A stretch of 64,000 nt of DNA from contig MU006097.1 in the NCBI GenBank assembly GCA_010093705.1, forward strand, positions 515,587 through 579,586, read 5' to 3'. Shown here in pieces: positions 35,307 to 47,971 of this stretch (position 1 is its first letter; each line of letters starts with the position of its first letter). Both the position numbers and the translations under genes were made by a program. The notes beneath the pieces were generated by a model. That model saw nothing but the letters and a program-made list of their open reading frames with translations. It did no database searches and was not told where the DNA came from. The DNA is from Patellaria atrata CBS 101060 (taxonomy: Eukaryota > Ascomycota > Dothideomycetes > Patellariales > Patellariaceae).

Positions 35307-36466
35307 AGCACGAGCATTCGTTTAGATCATTTTATGAAGCATAGCGCCGGCGTTGGTCTTGGATAACACTTGCATATCATACATTAGGAGCTAGGAGTTT
35401 GGGGATCATTACGGTCAAGATCGAGTATCAATCATTTTGTAGAGGGCGAAGAATGGACTACTCAAAACAAAATATAGTTATTCCCTCAGTCCAAGCGCTT
35501 GCGGTGATGATGCAGCAAAGAATGTGTCGCCGAGGCTATACATCGCGGTCAACAAGGAGGCCTAAGACCCACAGTTAATGGACAGCATATGACAATCTCT
35601 CGGCTTCTCAGGGATGAAAGATCTATAGAAGATTGATAGAATCTTCTCTTGCAGGACCTTGGACCCACTTTGTCTTTGTGGAGTGCATATAGATACAGTA
35701 CGTATAGTCCCAGTTCGCTGACTTCAAGACAGAAGCGAACAGAAATACAACACCATACTCATAGATTCTGACTTCGGTCCGATACGATACACATGCGGCG
35801 CATTCAACCCTCTACCAGGAAGGTATCAACAAAATCATGCGCCAAAAGCGCATCCAAACCGCCATTTTGGGATCTCGTGAGCAGCAAGATCGTCGTTGGG
35901 TGTTGTCCCAATCCCGGGTAAAATAGCAATATAGATGAAATCCACCATACAATACCCGGTCCACAAGCTCTTAGCCACATATCTATCTGGATACACCGAG
36001 ATCTCTACCCTTGTTTAATTTAATTTATCAATGTAGTATACCAAAGAGTCTACCTAAGTTTCATTATACTAATGTGATTGCTCAGGTTGTCTTCATCATC
36101 CTGCCGTCTGCACTCTTACTGCATTCCGCATTGAACTGATATGTTCACCATATCCCAATTGCATGTCCCAAGCGCTTGGTAACAAGTGTACCCACCTGCT
36201 GTTCAATATAACACAATAGGTACGGCCCGACGGCACCGTATGCATACCTCTATGGCAGTACCTTTAATTCTCCTCATGAGAAATCCCAAGCGTCCAAGAG
36301 GCTCAACAGGCTTCGCATGACGAGAACGCCAACCCTTGTTGGATACGCCGTCCATCGGCCTCCCTACCGTCTCCACGCTCCCACTACATATAAAGTCTAC
36401 TGCGACCACAATGCATTCTCTTCCCCACTCCGCATCAACATCAGAATCCGTCCCTCTCCCTCCAAG
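35307..36466. promoter_or_regulatory. Promoter region of the GH6 gene
   Basis: No coding sequence is supported. One TTAGCC (reverse of GGCTAA, an Xyr1-type site) occurs at 35971-35976; a single hexamer is weak evidence. A pyrimidine-rich leader precedes the GH6 start. Confidence 0.3.
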
Positions 36467-37665
36467 ATGCAGCTCACCGCCGTCCTCCTCGCCGCCCTGG
36501 CCACCGCCGTCTCTGCCCGTCCTCCCCCGACCGCCAGCGACGTTAACCCTTTTGTCGGCAAGGACCTCTACGTCCCCAAGTCGTACGCCGCAAAGCTCGA
36601 TACCACTATCGCCAACTTCCTTGCCAAGAACGACACCGTCAACGCGGCGCGCACCCGCACCGTCCAGCGCACCAGCACCTTCACCTGGGTCACCACCCGT
36701 GCCGGCCTCGTCAACATCGACACGGCGATCAAAGAGGCGCGCGAGCAGAAGCGCCGAACCCGTAAAGAGACCATCGTCGGCCTCGTCCTGTACAACCTAC
36801 CGGACCGGGACTGCTCGGCCGGCGAGTCGGCAGGCGAGCTCAGCTCTGCCAAGAACGGGCTGGAGATCTACAAGAAGGAGTTCATCGACCCGTATGCGAA
36901 GAAGCTTGCTGACGCGGGGGACTTGACGTTCGCGGTGGTGCTCGAGCCGGACAGCCTGGGCAACGCGGTGACGAACCAGGGGATCGAGTTCTGCAAGAAC
37001 GCAACGACGATCTATGAGCAGGGCATCGCGTACGCGATAAAGCAGCTGCAGTTGAAGAACGTCGCGCTCTACATCGACGCAGCGCACGGTGGATGGTTGG
37101 GATGGGCTGATAATCTCGAACCCAGTGAGTGATCCCCTCTTCCCCTAATCCGAACGGGAGGTCCAAAGAAACGTTACCAACGTCTCTTGTAGCTGCCAAG
37201 GAATTCGCTAAGGTCCTCTCCATGGCTGGTAATTCGACAAAGATTCGTGGTTTCGCTACTAACGTCTCGAACTACAACCCCTACAACGCCATCATCCGCG
37301 AGAACTACACCGAGTGGTCGCCCTCCTGGGACGAGTCGCACTACGCCACTTCCCTCTCCGAGAAGCTCGTCGCTGAGGGTCTGCCCGCGCATTTCATCAT
37401 CGATCAGGGCCGTGTTGCGCTCCCTGGAGCGAGAGAGGAGTGGGGCGAGTGGTGCAACGTGTCGCCTGCTGGATTCGGACGCAGGCCCACGACACAGGGA
37501 CTGAACAATACGGTTGTCGATGCGCTAGTGTGGATCAAGCCTGGTGGGGAGAGTGATGGCCGCTGTGGCCTTGAGGGTGCACCGGCGGCGGGCGCGTGGT
37601 TCGATGAGTATGTGCAGATGTTAGTCAAGAATGCCGATCCACCTTTGACTATGAGCTTGAATTAA
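36467..37665 (+). CDS. Secreted glycoside hydrolase family 6 (cellobiohydrolase/endoglucanase)
   Basis: Secreted inverting cellulase acting on beta-1,4-glucan. Exons 36467-37124 and 37193-37665 give 376 residues. I start at MQLTAVLLAALATAVSA because it is a clean signal peptide with cleavage near residue 18; the open frame extends upstream without a better start. GH6 motifs: LVLYNLPDRDCSAGESAGEL with its catalytic-centre Asp, VVLEPDSLGN with the acid Asp, YIDAAHGGWLGW, GFATNVSNYNP, FIIDQGR and WIKPGGESDG. There is no cellulose-binding module or linker, so it is the catalytic domain alone. Codon use is strongly GC-rich at third positions, as in highly expressed secreted enzymes. CBH versus endoglucanase depends on loop lengths that I cannot judge. 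Confidence 0.93.
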
Positions 37666-38287
37666 GGGGTTGTATGAGGAGAATGGGTTGTGGTAGGTTC
37701 TATTGTACATATTCTATGACTGGACGATATAGACGTATAGAAAAGAGATCAAGGTTGTATGTAAAAATTGACATTTGGTCACTTGTACAGGTTGTATTCT
37801 TGTTGGACTTTGGATAGTACCTGTCCCTTTCTTGTGGTTGGTATCCCTCGCTCATTGTACGCTCGCTGTACACAACGGGATAACCCTAAGTAGGACCGTT
37901 TATTGGAACTTTTTTGTATCCCGTTCAGTAACTCGGAGCTATTGCTTAAGTAATTATTCTAGCACAGCCCTGAACACAGAAGGAAGTATGCCACACATCT
38001 CTGTTAGATTACCATATACCGTGTAATGTTGAACCCAGCCATTCATATGGCATACAGGAGAGAATAAACGCCGTCCTAGCCCAATTGCTCTCACCAATGC
38101 CGAAAACTCCAACCCGTAACAGACACTATAAGTGCGCCTTAATAATCCATCAGCAGAAAAACAGAATCTCACGTACACCGTACTGTCAGTGCACCTCTGC
38201 GCACAATATAACCCCACAGCCATTACAGCCATATCTATCGTGAGCCCTTACTTACCGTAATCATTCGTATGAGTCGAGTGTAGAAGA
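37666..38287. other. Convergent 3' region between GH6 and MAF1
   Basis: No gene, repeat or RNA was recognised. Confidence 0.3.
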
Positions 38288-39441
38288 TTAGACTTCCATG
38301 CTCTCGACCAATCCCTCACTCATACCTCGAACGGCGCTCTTATCCCTTTGACGCTTGTCCTCTCTCGTGCGCATCTCTCTCTCCTCATCGCTCACAACGT
38401 CACCATCCCAACTGACTTCCCTATCCCAATCAAGCTCAACATCGGCATCTATTTCGTCGTCGCCCGGTAAGTGCAGCACTTCATCGTCATCCTCGGCATA
38501 ACCCGCCTGAACATAATAGCCTGGTCTATCACCCAACCAATACTTCGCCCTCTTATTCGCACTGAATGCAGAAAACGAGATACTGTTTCTTGCAGAAGCG
38601 CGGCGCTTGATCGGGCTGGGGTGAACGGGTGGAGAATGGCTGATCACGCTCTGGCCCCTGATGTACATGTAACAGACACGCTTGCGGGACTTATTAAAGA
38701 AGAAGTAGTTGAGACTCCATATCGCGCTATCTTCGCCGTCGAAAGGGTCTTCTTCCGGCACGTAGCAATAGATGTGGCAGTCCCGAATGTTCATTTCGTT
38801 GTCTATCAGACCCCACATGCGCGGGCCCCAGATCTGAGACCCGCCGGGTGTCTGCGCACCCAAGGGAATGCCGCCAGGAGCTAGCGCATTAGGTGCGGCT
38901 AGTAGAGCGCCTGTAGGGCGTGGACGCAGATTGTACAGTGTTGTGTCTATGGTGTTCATCACTTGTCTCAAACTACGCTCACGACGGAAGTCCGTTGGCT
39001 TGAGGATGTGGGAGAAGTCATAATCCGGATGACTCGCATTCAATGTTGCAATCAAGTATGCGAATGTCCGTCGACTCGAAATCTGACTCAGCGGGCCAAA
39101 CGGGCTTGAGCGCGACAAATTCAATGACTCGGCAAGAATCTCGGACTGAGGTGGGGAAAGGGAGGCAGATATACGGAGAAGGGATTCGTGTTGCGCTTCC
39201 AAGGAATGCTCTATGTTCTTGTAGAGTTTCTTGTCGGTGCCGGCCGCTTTAGTGGTGTAGAGGTCGCAACCACCGATGACGTGACAATCGGGGGTGTTGA
39301 AGTTCAGGGCAGATGTGACATCTTCGAAATCGCGTAGTGGTAGGTACTAAATAGATGAGGTTAAGTACGCGGTTCTTTATTTCTTGCTCTTGCTGATACA
39401 GTAACCGGGCCAGCAAGGATGGAGATGGAACGTACCTTCAT
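38288..39441 (-). CDS. MAF1: Maf1, repressor of RNA polymerase III
   Basis: Nutrient- and stress-responsive repressor that binds Pol III and shuts down tRNA and 5S synthesis; it shuttles to the nucleus when dephosphorylated. Two exons, 39441-39436 and 39346-38288, give 354 residues. The first exon is only ATGAAG, and the 89-nt intron leads to YLPLRDFEDVTSALNF, the expected N-terminal box. The other Maf1 boxes are PDYDFSHILKPTDF with VMNTIDTTLYNLRPR, and WSLNYFFFNKSRKRV with the YMYIRG strand. A Ser-rich loop with KRRASARNS may carry phosphorylation sites. The tail is acidic. Confidence 0.93.
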
Positions 39442-40523
39442 GATGGTCTGAACGCGCAACCTTTATGCTGAGTGGTAACGGATCTGGTAAAACAACTCGA
39501 AAAGAAAAGCGCAAAGGTAGATCTAAAAGCGGAGTTGGGTGCCTTGAGCGCAAACGCACTTCTTTATTCAGTTTGCGTTTGCGATAAGGGTTCACCTGCT
39601 GAAACAAGACAGTACACAAGAGATCACTCCAGGCTGGCTGCAAGGACCAAACTCAGTGTGCTGTACAAGCCAGACTTAACGTCTAGCAGGAAGCGCTGGT
39701 ATATCTGATGGGGAACATTGCGGTATATGTTGTTGTTGTTGGTAGTGAGATCAGGAAGTTGGAACTGAACGGGATGGAGGTTGCGTTGTTACAGCTGCGG
39801 TGATGGCTTGTCCAATCAGCTCGCATCGTGCAACTCATCCAAATCACATGATATGAGCCATCCACGACTTGTTCCAATATCATCTTTGAACATCTCCACG
39901 TGGGTCGAAAGAAGGATATATATCGTTTAGAAATGCTATTATAGTCAGATTGAAGACGGGGAAGTGTTTGTTTACGTCGAAGTCAAGAAGCCGGAACCAT
40001 CCGGGGTCCAGAAAGGTGGGTGACCACTCATGCCTATGCATATTCAACGTCCGTCTTCGTCATAGCCGTTCCATCTTGATAAATGCTTCGAGTGTAAATT
40101 TAACAAAAATTGCACTAGTAACAAGGTAAACAAGCTTGGGGCAAGAAGTACTTGAGGTCGCTATGATGATAGTAACTTAGCTGACCACATAATAGCAAGG
40201 ACTGCTATCCTGGCATAGGTCGTGGAATTAATTACAAAATAATACCACTCTTTTGGTTACCTTACGTATCATCACCATGGAATATCTAGTTCGTGGCTAT
40301 CGATTTATAAAATCGTCTGACTTTTTCCCGGGCCTATCGTGGGTCCCGATTTGATGCCGTCTCGCACTGTCGTTGTCTCATATCATGCCGTTTTCGCGCA
40401 TCATATCGAGGATATCATTCTCGCCCTGCATGTATGGAGACAGGATGTGGTTAGCGGACAGCGTCTGGATGATGGATTCCCGCGTTTGTGGCTCAATATG
40501 TATGCAGCAATGGGTTGTAGGAT
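39442..40523. promoter_or_regulatory. MAF1 promoter and AP-1 sigma downstream region
   Basis: A TCACATGA palindrome is at 39844-39851, about 400 bp before the MAF1 start. No gene is supported between here and the AP-1 sigma stop. Confidence 0.35.
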
Positions 40524-41297
40524 TCACATAATCTTCCTGATAGGATCATCATCGGTCTTGAAGAGTTTGAGTATCAGTAATGCATCAAACCGAAAGATGA
40601 GTTCAGGAAGACTGCAGAGAGAGATTTGCGCCTGGGTTGTGTGGCATCGTATCGAATGCAGTCAGAAAATGGACCAAAAAAAATCAAGCATACCTCCATA
40701 TCTTCGAGACTATCCTGTTGGCTTATACACCGCAAGACGTTCTTCTTACTACTCTCCTGCATCTCGCCTGCTAGCAAAAGCTCGTCCAATATAAAGTACG
40801 CTTTCTGGAAGTTGAAGATGATGTCCAGTTCGCAGACATTGCCGTAGTACTTGTCCATCTGTTCTACGTAACGGTGCACGATCTCGAGGGTAATCAACTC
40901 GTTATCCGTCGAGTCGCACCCGGCAATAAAGAAGAGGGAGGCATATCTTCGATACACGACCTTACTATCTGAGGATCACCTGTCAATTACATCTAGATCC
41001 AGGTCTCTTTGTGGGCTAACCTTTGTATTCGAGAAAGTTGCACATCCGGGTACGTCGTGCTAAGACCAGTTGAGAGACATCCTTAATGATTTTCGCTTTG
41101 TCTTTTGGGGATAGAGTAGTGAACCATTTGGCCAGCCGCTGGATAGGGTATCAGCATCGATCCACTTGCTGCAAAGCAGACGCTCACGCACCACTTTGCC
41201 CTGCCTTGAAAGCAGAATCAGATACCTAAAAAAAAAAAAAAAATCAGAATTGTATTCTGCGAGGTTCTGCTAAGGTAGTCACTCACTTTATGGCCAT
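40524..41297 (-). CDS. APS1: AP-1 clathrin adaptor complex, small subunit sigma1
   Basis: Small subunit of the AP-1 adaptor for clathrin traffic between the trans-Golgi network and endosomes. Five exons, 41297-41287, 41225-41192, 41138-41021, 40968-40694 and 40556-40524, give 156 residues, the usual size. The sequence starts [15 protein letters not shown], then [17 protein letters not shown] and [14 protein letters not shown], and the core [18 protein letters not shown] and [12 protein letters not shown]. The first four exons are firm. The last, ending [10 protein letters not shown], was chosen because it is in phase and gives the normal length; it is the least certain part. The acceptor of intron 1 is preceded by an unbroken run of 16 T on the coding strand. 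Confidence 0.93.
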
Positions 41298-41811
41298 AGT
41301 TGTGCGATGCTAGAGTTGAAAAGAACGAACGGGGTCTTTGGAACAACTCTTGGTGCTTGAGGTGGCCATCGTAATTACGTAATCGGACGTTCTATCATCT
41401 GCTCGAGTGCATCACCACATCTCATCCATTCTTTCTTCAACTGTTTCAAAACACCCTCCCCGAAAGTTGTGTCATCCCACTAAGGATCAGGTGCATCTCC
41501 TTCTGATTTTACTGTCACTCAACCTCATTGAAACTTTTGTTCTACCAATCAGCGAGTCTGAGAATTCGCCGACCACAGTTTCGGGATCACAAAGTGGAAA
41601 AAAGGTTCTTAGCTTTGAAATATCAGTTGTGTATCTAGGACACAGTATATAGAAGAATCAAGTGATAGTTCTATTCTCTGACTCCTTTTTTTCCCAGCCT
41701 TTTTCACTCACGAGTACTCAATGGTTATAAATCTCAAATCGTCCTATAAGGAACCTCTTTTTGAAGCCAGTGCGAAGGTGTACTTGAGACAGCATAACAA
41801 CTAGAAAGAAA
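41298..41811. other. Intergenic region
   Basis: It contains the AP-1 sigma promoter by position. No other feature was seen. Confidence 0.3.
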
Positions 41812-42785
41812 ATGGTACACTTCAGTTCTAAATCTCAGCCGAAAGGCCTTAGTCTCCTGAGCCTTCCCCTTGAACTCCGCTACGAAATATACAACCATCT
41901 CATGATCAGCAACGGAACTGTCCCCAAAAGCATCTTTCAAACCAACGTTGGCCGTAAAGAGGTTGAGCGTTGTCGAGCTGTGCAAGATTGGGGTTGCTTC
42001 TATGCAGGCATAAGTTTCCCGTACTTCCCATATATGCCAGAACTACACGTAAACCGCCAAATCCGCGCTAAATTCCTACATCATTTTAGATTATCTTAAA
42101 CTTAGAATCCCGGGATTTTGATGAGAATAGCAAACAGTATATCCCTTTCTTTAATGCAAAGCTACTCGTATCACCGATATAAGGCCGTCTATGGATGTAC
42201 AAGTACCATACTAACGATAATGCAGTCTAACGTCTTTTTCGAATGGTGCACCAACAAATAAGCACGGTCGATCTCTTTGAAACTTCTCTTGGTCTTCTCT
42301 CCTTCTACGCTCTAAAACTCCTCACTATCAACGTCAAAATATCTCGGGAATGGTGGGTAATCCGACCCGGAGACACTATCCCTAAATGCATCAGTAGTTT
42401 CATTGGGCAGTTCTCGTCACTGGAACAGCTCAACATCTACGTCGTCAGCGACGAATTATGCTCAGTTATGTTTCCCCAGACGATTGGAACGGACAATCTC
42501 AAGTACCTCGTCCGCATTAGTAAACACCTGGACTCCTGCTTCACGCTCGACTCGCTGGAGTACACACTTTACCAGTGGAGCCAAATGTGTACCAATTTAC
42601 TGATTCTCGATATTGGGGACTTCTGGAAATCTGTTTCCCTACGACGGCTGGATTTGTTTTTTCTAGATTTGATCACACCTGGTTCAATGTCACGCGTACT
42701 GTTCAGGCAGACACAAGAGCGTGTAAATGCTCCAGGTGATGTATCGGTATGTGGTGAAAATGGAGACTGGGCAGAGAGAATTTAA
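41812..42785 (+). pseudogene. F-box-like LPLELRYEIY protein gene, copy 1, probably broken
   Basis: The first part (41812-42099) starts MVHFSSKSQPKGL and has SLPLELRYEIYNHLM, a motif widespread in expanded fungal protein families, followed by PELHVNRQIRAKFLHHF. It ends at a stop. The second part (42243-42785) is in another frame and carries FETSLGLLSFYALKLLTINV, FSSLEQLNIYV, LVRISKHLDSCF and LLILDIGDFWKS. Parts of the gap read as protein in other frames but with stops. I found no intron that joins the parts cleanly. Function unknown; the ORF pair matches copy 2 in order. Confidence 0.55.
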
Positions 42786-43451
42786 ATTTGAGAGAGCACA
42801 ACTTATAAATCAAGCGCAGAAGCCAAGATTATCCGATTTCAGATGGGCGACATAATAAGGAGGCAAAAGGACCGTCCTAAATCGCTTTTAAAGATCATTT
42901 ACAAAGACTTAGTATGACTTAGATATCCAAATAGATCGTCACTCTAACTTAAGTCTTTTCGAGCGTGTTACTGTAGCTCTCAAGACCACAGGAAGGAGTG
43001 AAAATGCATTTTACAATATTAACCCTTAATCCACATAACGCTCAAAACTCCAATACCTTCAGCCGCTATGCAACTACGATCTTACACATATCAATGTTAT
43101 GATGGAACTACCTTACCGTGTGGTCCCATTGAGCACCGAAGCTGGAGAGCATTACGTAAGCCTTACAGACTTCATCAACCCACCCTCTCACATTTCTTTT
43201 CATATGCTTAACAAACCACGTTGTAGATTAGATGAAGTCTTTTCGTGAAACCTAGTAAACTCATAGTTCTAGTAAGGTAAGCTAGTATATCGAGAAATAG
43301 CCTCTGCAAGTTGACAGATATCATTATCCAAGCATTAATATATCACTTATGAGACCTGATGATAATCAGTAGGTTTGGAATCAATGTGTGTGCACAATTG
43401 ATAGATTGGCGTTGTCAAATTTTAGGTTTTTACTGATTTTTATAGAAAGAA
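42786..43451. other. Spacer between the two related copies
   Basis: AT-rich sequence without a supported feature. Confidence 0.3.
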
Positions 43452-44528
43452 ATGGCAGATCCTCAGTCTAGATCAGTGTCGGAAGTCAGTCCTCTCCTGA
43501 CACTCCCTCTGGAACTCCGCTACGAAATCTACGGTCATCTCTTGACCTCCAGCAGCAGAAAGATCCACTCAAACACGTCTACTGAGACATTCGAAGGATT
43601 GATTGGTTTTCCTCGTTTCCTGTACATCATAACCTTACACATCGACCGTCAGATCCGCCGTGAAATTCTGCACTATTACAGATGATTTTTGGAGTAACGA
43701 TCCAGTGGCTATGGGTAGTACCTATTTATTTTGCTTATTCTTCCATTGTTATCTTTGTGATCGCACCTGCAGGTTATATATCACTTATTTGAGCGAACTC
43801 TTTCCAAATCATTATATTTAGGCACTGAAAACATGCACACCCCCATGTCGCATTGGGCACAAGTTTGGTTCATCCACCTTGCGTTAATATTTCACACGTC
43901 TGACTCTCCTAGATACTATGTTATATGTACCACAGTGTATGGACTAGGCATCTCCTTATCCGATACACTTCAAGGAATCTTCCCCCTTTTCAGCAATCTG
44001 AAATGTCTCGAGATCGACGTCCTCGCCAGTCTAGCGATCAGAGCACCGGTAGCTGGACTCGACTCACAACTAGAAAGGAATGTCATCCACAATTATCTTC
44101 TCGCCGTTATCGTAGCGCTACCCAGGCTTGATCAGCTCTACACTGTGATCTGGTCTCCATGCGTATGTCTTTGGTCCCAAAATTATGACCTGAGGTACTT
44201 GGTCCGCATCAACGAGCATCTAGATTCCCGCTTTACAAAAACGGATGGTTCCTGGAAAGGTCGGTCCATAAATCTGTTCATCCTCCACATAGGCGATATC
44301 TGGAAATCAAGCTCCCCGCGGCGATCCACACGTATTATCCCTCGTTGTGACGTGAATTATCGACATCTGCAGACCCCAGTGCCACACTTCGCGCAAGTGC
44401 AAGAGCGGGTCCCCGGCTCCGATGAAGTTACCGTCCAGGACCAGGCAGGCTTCTGGAAGGATTCAAAGTTCAGACTTTTGGGCTCACAATTTGGTGGTTC
44501 GGAGAAAGAAGATAGGGATTGCCCGTGA
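43452..44528 (+). pseudogene. F-box-like LPLELRYEIY protein gene, copy 2, probably broken
   Basis: The start, MADPQSRSVSEVSPLL, leads into TLPLELRYEIYGHLLTSSS and ITLHIDRQIRREILHYY, parallel to copy 1. A stop follows at 43685. The second part (43833-44528), in the same frame, has SNLKCLEIDV, LRYLVRINEHLDSRF and LFILHIGDIWKSSSPRR, again parallel to copy 1, and ends near VQERVPGSDEVTVQDQ. A GTAGTA...CTGCAG segment at 43714-43772 could be an intron but does not clear the stops before it. Either a poorly predicted two-exon gene or a pseudogene. Confidence 0.5.
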
Positions 44529-45364
44529 GAACTTGAGTTCTTCGATAACCGAGTATTGCACTTTTCGCTGGGCCACTGTTTGAAGGGTCACTATAAAACG
44601 CATTCTATGGCCGTGGATGTTAAAGCGCTTCGCTTACCTTGTTTCAAGTCATTGGCCCCATCACAGTGCAGTTCCTCACAAATCACTGTACTTAAAGGTA
44701 GCATGGCACAATCTCCCAACAACGCTGGGGCCAGATTGGTATAACCTCTATAGCCACAAAAGTTATGACTTTGGGGTATCTCACCTTCTCCCGACTCACC
44801 TTTCCAATTAGTTACGGCACAGACACTTCTCTTCAGATTATGATTGCCATGTCAGTGCGATATGGTATGAATCATGAGGATACATGGAGTAAGCATGGTG
44901 TTTAGGATACTAAAAATTAAGTCTTCGGACAATTCACTCAACGTCAACTTCTTCTTACTGAGGTGCTGAATATGAACACTGTTTTTGTATTAGGAAATTA
45001 GTACTGTAAACAACCATATGATGATTTCGCCACCCGCAAGACCCCCTCCCCTATCCACAAGATCCCTCCCCCGTAGACTTCAAAATCTCAGCTCTATGAT
45101 TATAACACGCAGCAAGACAACATTTGTATCCCGCGCCTGAATTGTGCTTTCAAGCCACAGGTCAACTCACCTTCCCAGGGTTCTCACAAATCGGAATTAA
45201 GATTGATATTCATATTGATATGTTTTTCAGATTCAATAAATATTAATTCCCGACCAAATCACCGTTCCATACCTCAAGTTCACACGCTCAAAATACCTGC
45301 TCAGAAAGTAAAGCGCCAGAACTGACCCCAGAGATCACCTAACCACGCCGCTGGAGAATTGGAC
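44529..45364. other. Intergenic region
   Basis: Short open frames at 44556-44811 have no recognisable sequence. Nothing else was seen. Confidence 0.3.
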
Positions 45365-47000
45365 CTAAGCCTCAAAATCGTTCAACCAGTGCTTAATTAC
45401 GACCTTCCCTTCGTCGAAATCCTTCTTCTGACTTCTCACAATCACGGCCGCATGGCTATGAGCACTATTATGGATATATACTGGATACTTCCTGAACCCC
45501 ACATCGTCCAGCGCCTGGATCATAGAGAACTGCGTAGGTGTTAAGGCCAGAGTCGGGAACTCCATTTGATGTTTCGGAATCTCATCCTGACTTCCACCAT
45601 CTCCGCTCGCACTAGAACTTGTCTTCTCGGTCGCAAAGCCCGATAGTGAACGGCTAGTCTTAGGTCTTAGCAGCGGAGAGTGCGGCGTGACTAACTCCTC
45701 CGTTCCGGCTGGGAGGTATTCTTGGCTTTGTGTGCTGTTTATGTTTTCGAAAACGCCTTCGGCTGTTCGTCGCACGTCGTCTACCATGAGTGGAAAACTG
45801 TACATCGTTGGGCTCAGGGCTGTTTTGCCCTCATGGTGAAGTCTGATTCTTTGCCGGCTACGGATTGATTGTACGCCGCAATTGATCAGGAAGAGAACGG
45901 TTCCAATGGGTATGAATATGATGAGAAAGAGCCCAATGGGAACTTTGCCCAATACGGTGCGGCTGCTCCCTGCAAGACGTCGTGTAAATGCGGGAAGTTC
46001 CTCATGGTTCTCCTTCGGAGTGACTGGATTCTCTCCATCGATCACAACGGGCTCGTAGCCCGGGACGTAGTTGATAGTGACGTCTTTCAGGTTTACGAAC
46101 GGATCTATACGTGAGATTCCGGTGGTGTAGAAAACGGCCGACCGATCGTTTACGATGTTTGCATAGAGACTCTTATGCCTAAATTTTTCTAGTCCCTTAA
46201 TGAACACACTTGATGGGTCTGCAAGCAATGCTAGAATGGGCCGTCCGGTGTCACGGAATGAATCTATCATGAACAGCTGTCGTCCTGACGTTGAGAGGGT
46301 CCGCGCACCCAGGACATTCCAGATGTGGTTGTGCCATCCGAGAAGGGGAGTTCTAACGCCCAAATGTGGGGTGACGAAGGTCGTGAAGTTCTGGAAATTA
46401 CTTGTGTCAATACCGGATGAATGTAGTATGAATAGAACAAATCTCACTCACAACCGGTTCCAATTTGTCAAACCATCCTTTGTGATATAAGAGGCCAATC
46501 GTGTATCGCGAGACCAGTCCTCCTAAGGAGTATCCAATGATACTTAGCTTTCTGATATGGGTTCCACGCTGAGATAGTTCTTCGAGCTTCTCTTCAATCT
46601 CGTTCGTGACACGTTCCCCACCAAGTTCAACCCCGTCATACGTGAAGCTCCCAGAATTTTCTTTCGCGACGAGGATGTGGACTTTGTCTTCAGAGAATTT
46701 CTCCCTCAGCGCCGTGGCCATATAGCTCATATGACATGGATTTCCCCATAGCCTGTGCCAACAAGGTTAGCTGAAGACCCATTGGAGGAAGGATTTTGGT
46801 AAGAGTACAACTGCTCAATGAGCTACAAGCCACATAAATTCAAAGACGTCTGAAATCTCTGGATTAATGATCGGACCTTTGAATTCATAAGTGTCTCTGG
46901 TCGCAATTCGACGCTGCAAGCATGTTTTTACTGTGGCTTACCCATGAACCAATACGCATAAATGATCAGCAGTACAATTGCTAGAAGATTGCGTGTGCAT
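45365..47000 (-). CDS. DUF676 alpha/beta-hydrolase, ROG1-like lipase
   Basis: Predicted serine lipase related to yeast Rog1, a monoacylglycerol lipase. Exons 47000-46942, 46752-46452 and 46390-45365 give 461 residues. The oxyanion-side strand is LCVLVHGLWGNPCHMSYM near residue 14, and the nucleophile elbow is IIGYSLGGLVSRY near residue 95. A hydrophobic stretch, VPIGLFLIIFIPIGTVLFLI, in the second half is a likely membrane anchor. The C-terminal part carries a Ser/Thr-rich segment and a His-containing region (NSAHSHAAVIVRS) that may supply the third catalytic residue. Exon 1 depends on a short reading frame but joins exactly at the conserved HGLWG motif. Confidence 0.88.
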
Positions 47001-47971
47001 TGCTCGGAATGCGGTGACGATTGTTCTGTCCAGACTGGAGAGGGAGAATGGAAGTGCCATGTAATAGAAGAAATAAAAGAGAATACCCAGCAGGCGGTCC
47101 TCCTTTTAGCCCGCTGGGCTTTCACACGGTAGTGAGACCTTATCGGAGCACGACCTTAGTTTTCTGTCTCGTAAATTATTGTGCAGTGACGACAGCACCT
47201 TGGGAAGTACGTAAACGGAAGCTAAAATGCGGCTAAATCTTAGTTCTAGGAGCTGCAGGGACCAAGAAACGTTGAAGTCCTGTTCTCTTAGAAGAATATA
47301 TGTGATGTATGATGAAGAGGGTGGGGAAAAAAAATCTTAAGAGACAATGTACGAGAAGAGACTTGAGAAAAAGATTATGAGTTTAAGGTATGGGGAAATG
47401 ACTTCAAACGGAAAGAATGTTAAACTGGAAGGAACAACCTGAAGGGGAAGTCACTGGGAGCTGGGACCACATGTACCTCGCTATCTTATCTTGCACCAAG
47501 TTAGAGACGTCGACGAGCCATACTATTGAACTTGGCTCATGGTATGCGGTTTATCGGGAAGCTAAACAAACAACTTTGTTACCTGTAGGTCTTCTTAAGC
47601 CAATTCCTTTTTTGTAGGTCTAATCTAGACTAATGATCTTGTCGATTTTCTACGCGCTTGCTTCCCAATTGTGAGATTGATCAAGGCTAACTCGAGTCCT
47701 AAGACAGCCTAAGTGCTTTATTCGACCACTTCAAAGTGGGATCCACATGCGTCCGCTGTCAGTTCAAGTCAACTCTACACGTCCTGACCGCTATCTATCT
47801 TGATAGCTTCATGTGCTCCTATAACACCCATTTGATTCATGATCGTTAGACCGTCTGTCGTTCTTGGCAACATTATATCACACATGATCCAATCACACTA
47901 CTCCAGATCAGGCTATAACAATAATCTATGAATCTGAAACTGATATTCTAATTCCCACCATCCAAAAAAAA
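47001..47971. promoter_or_regulatory. Divergent promoter region, lipase / REX3
   Basis: It should hold both promoters. Open frames at 47021-47617 have no recognisable features. Confidence 0.3.

Noticed and set aside
36317-36466. Longer N-terminus for the GH6 protein
   Set aside because: The in-frame upstream extension lacks secretion features, while the ATG at 36467 gives a clear signal peptide.
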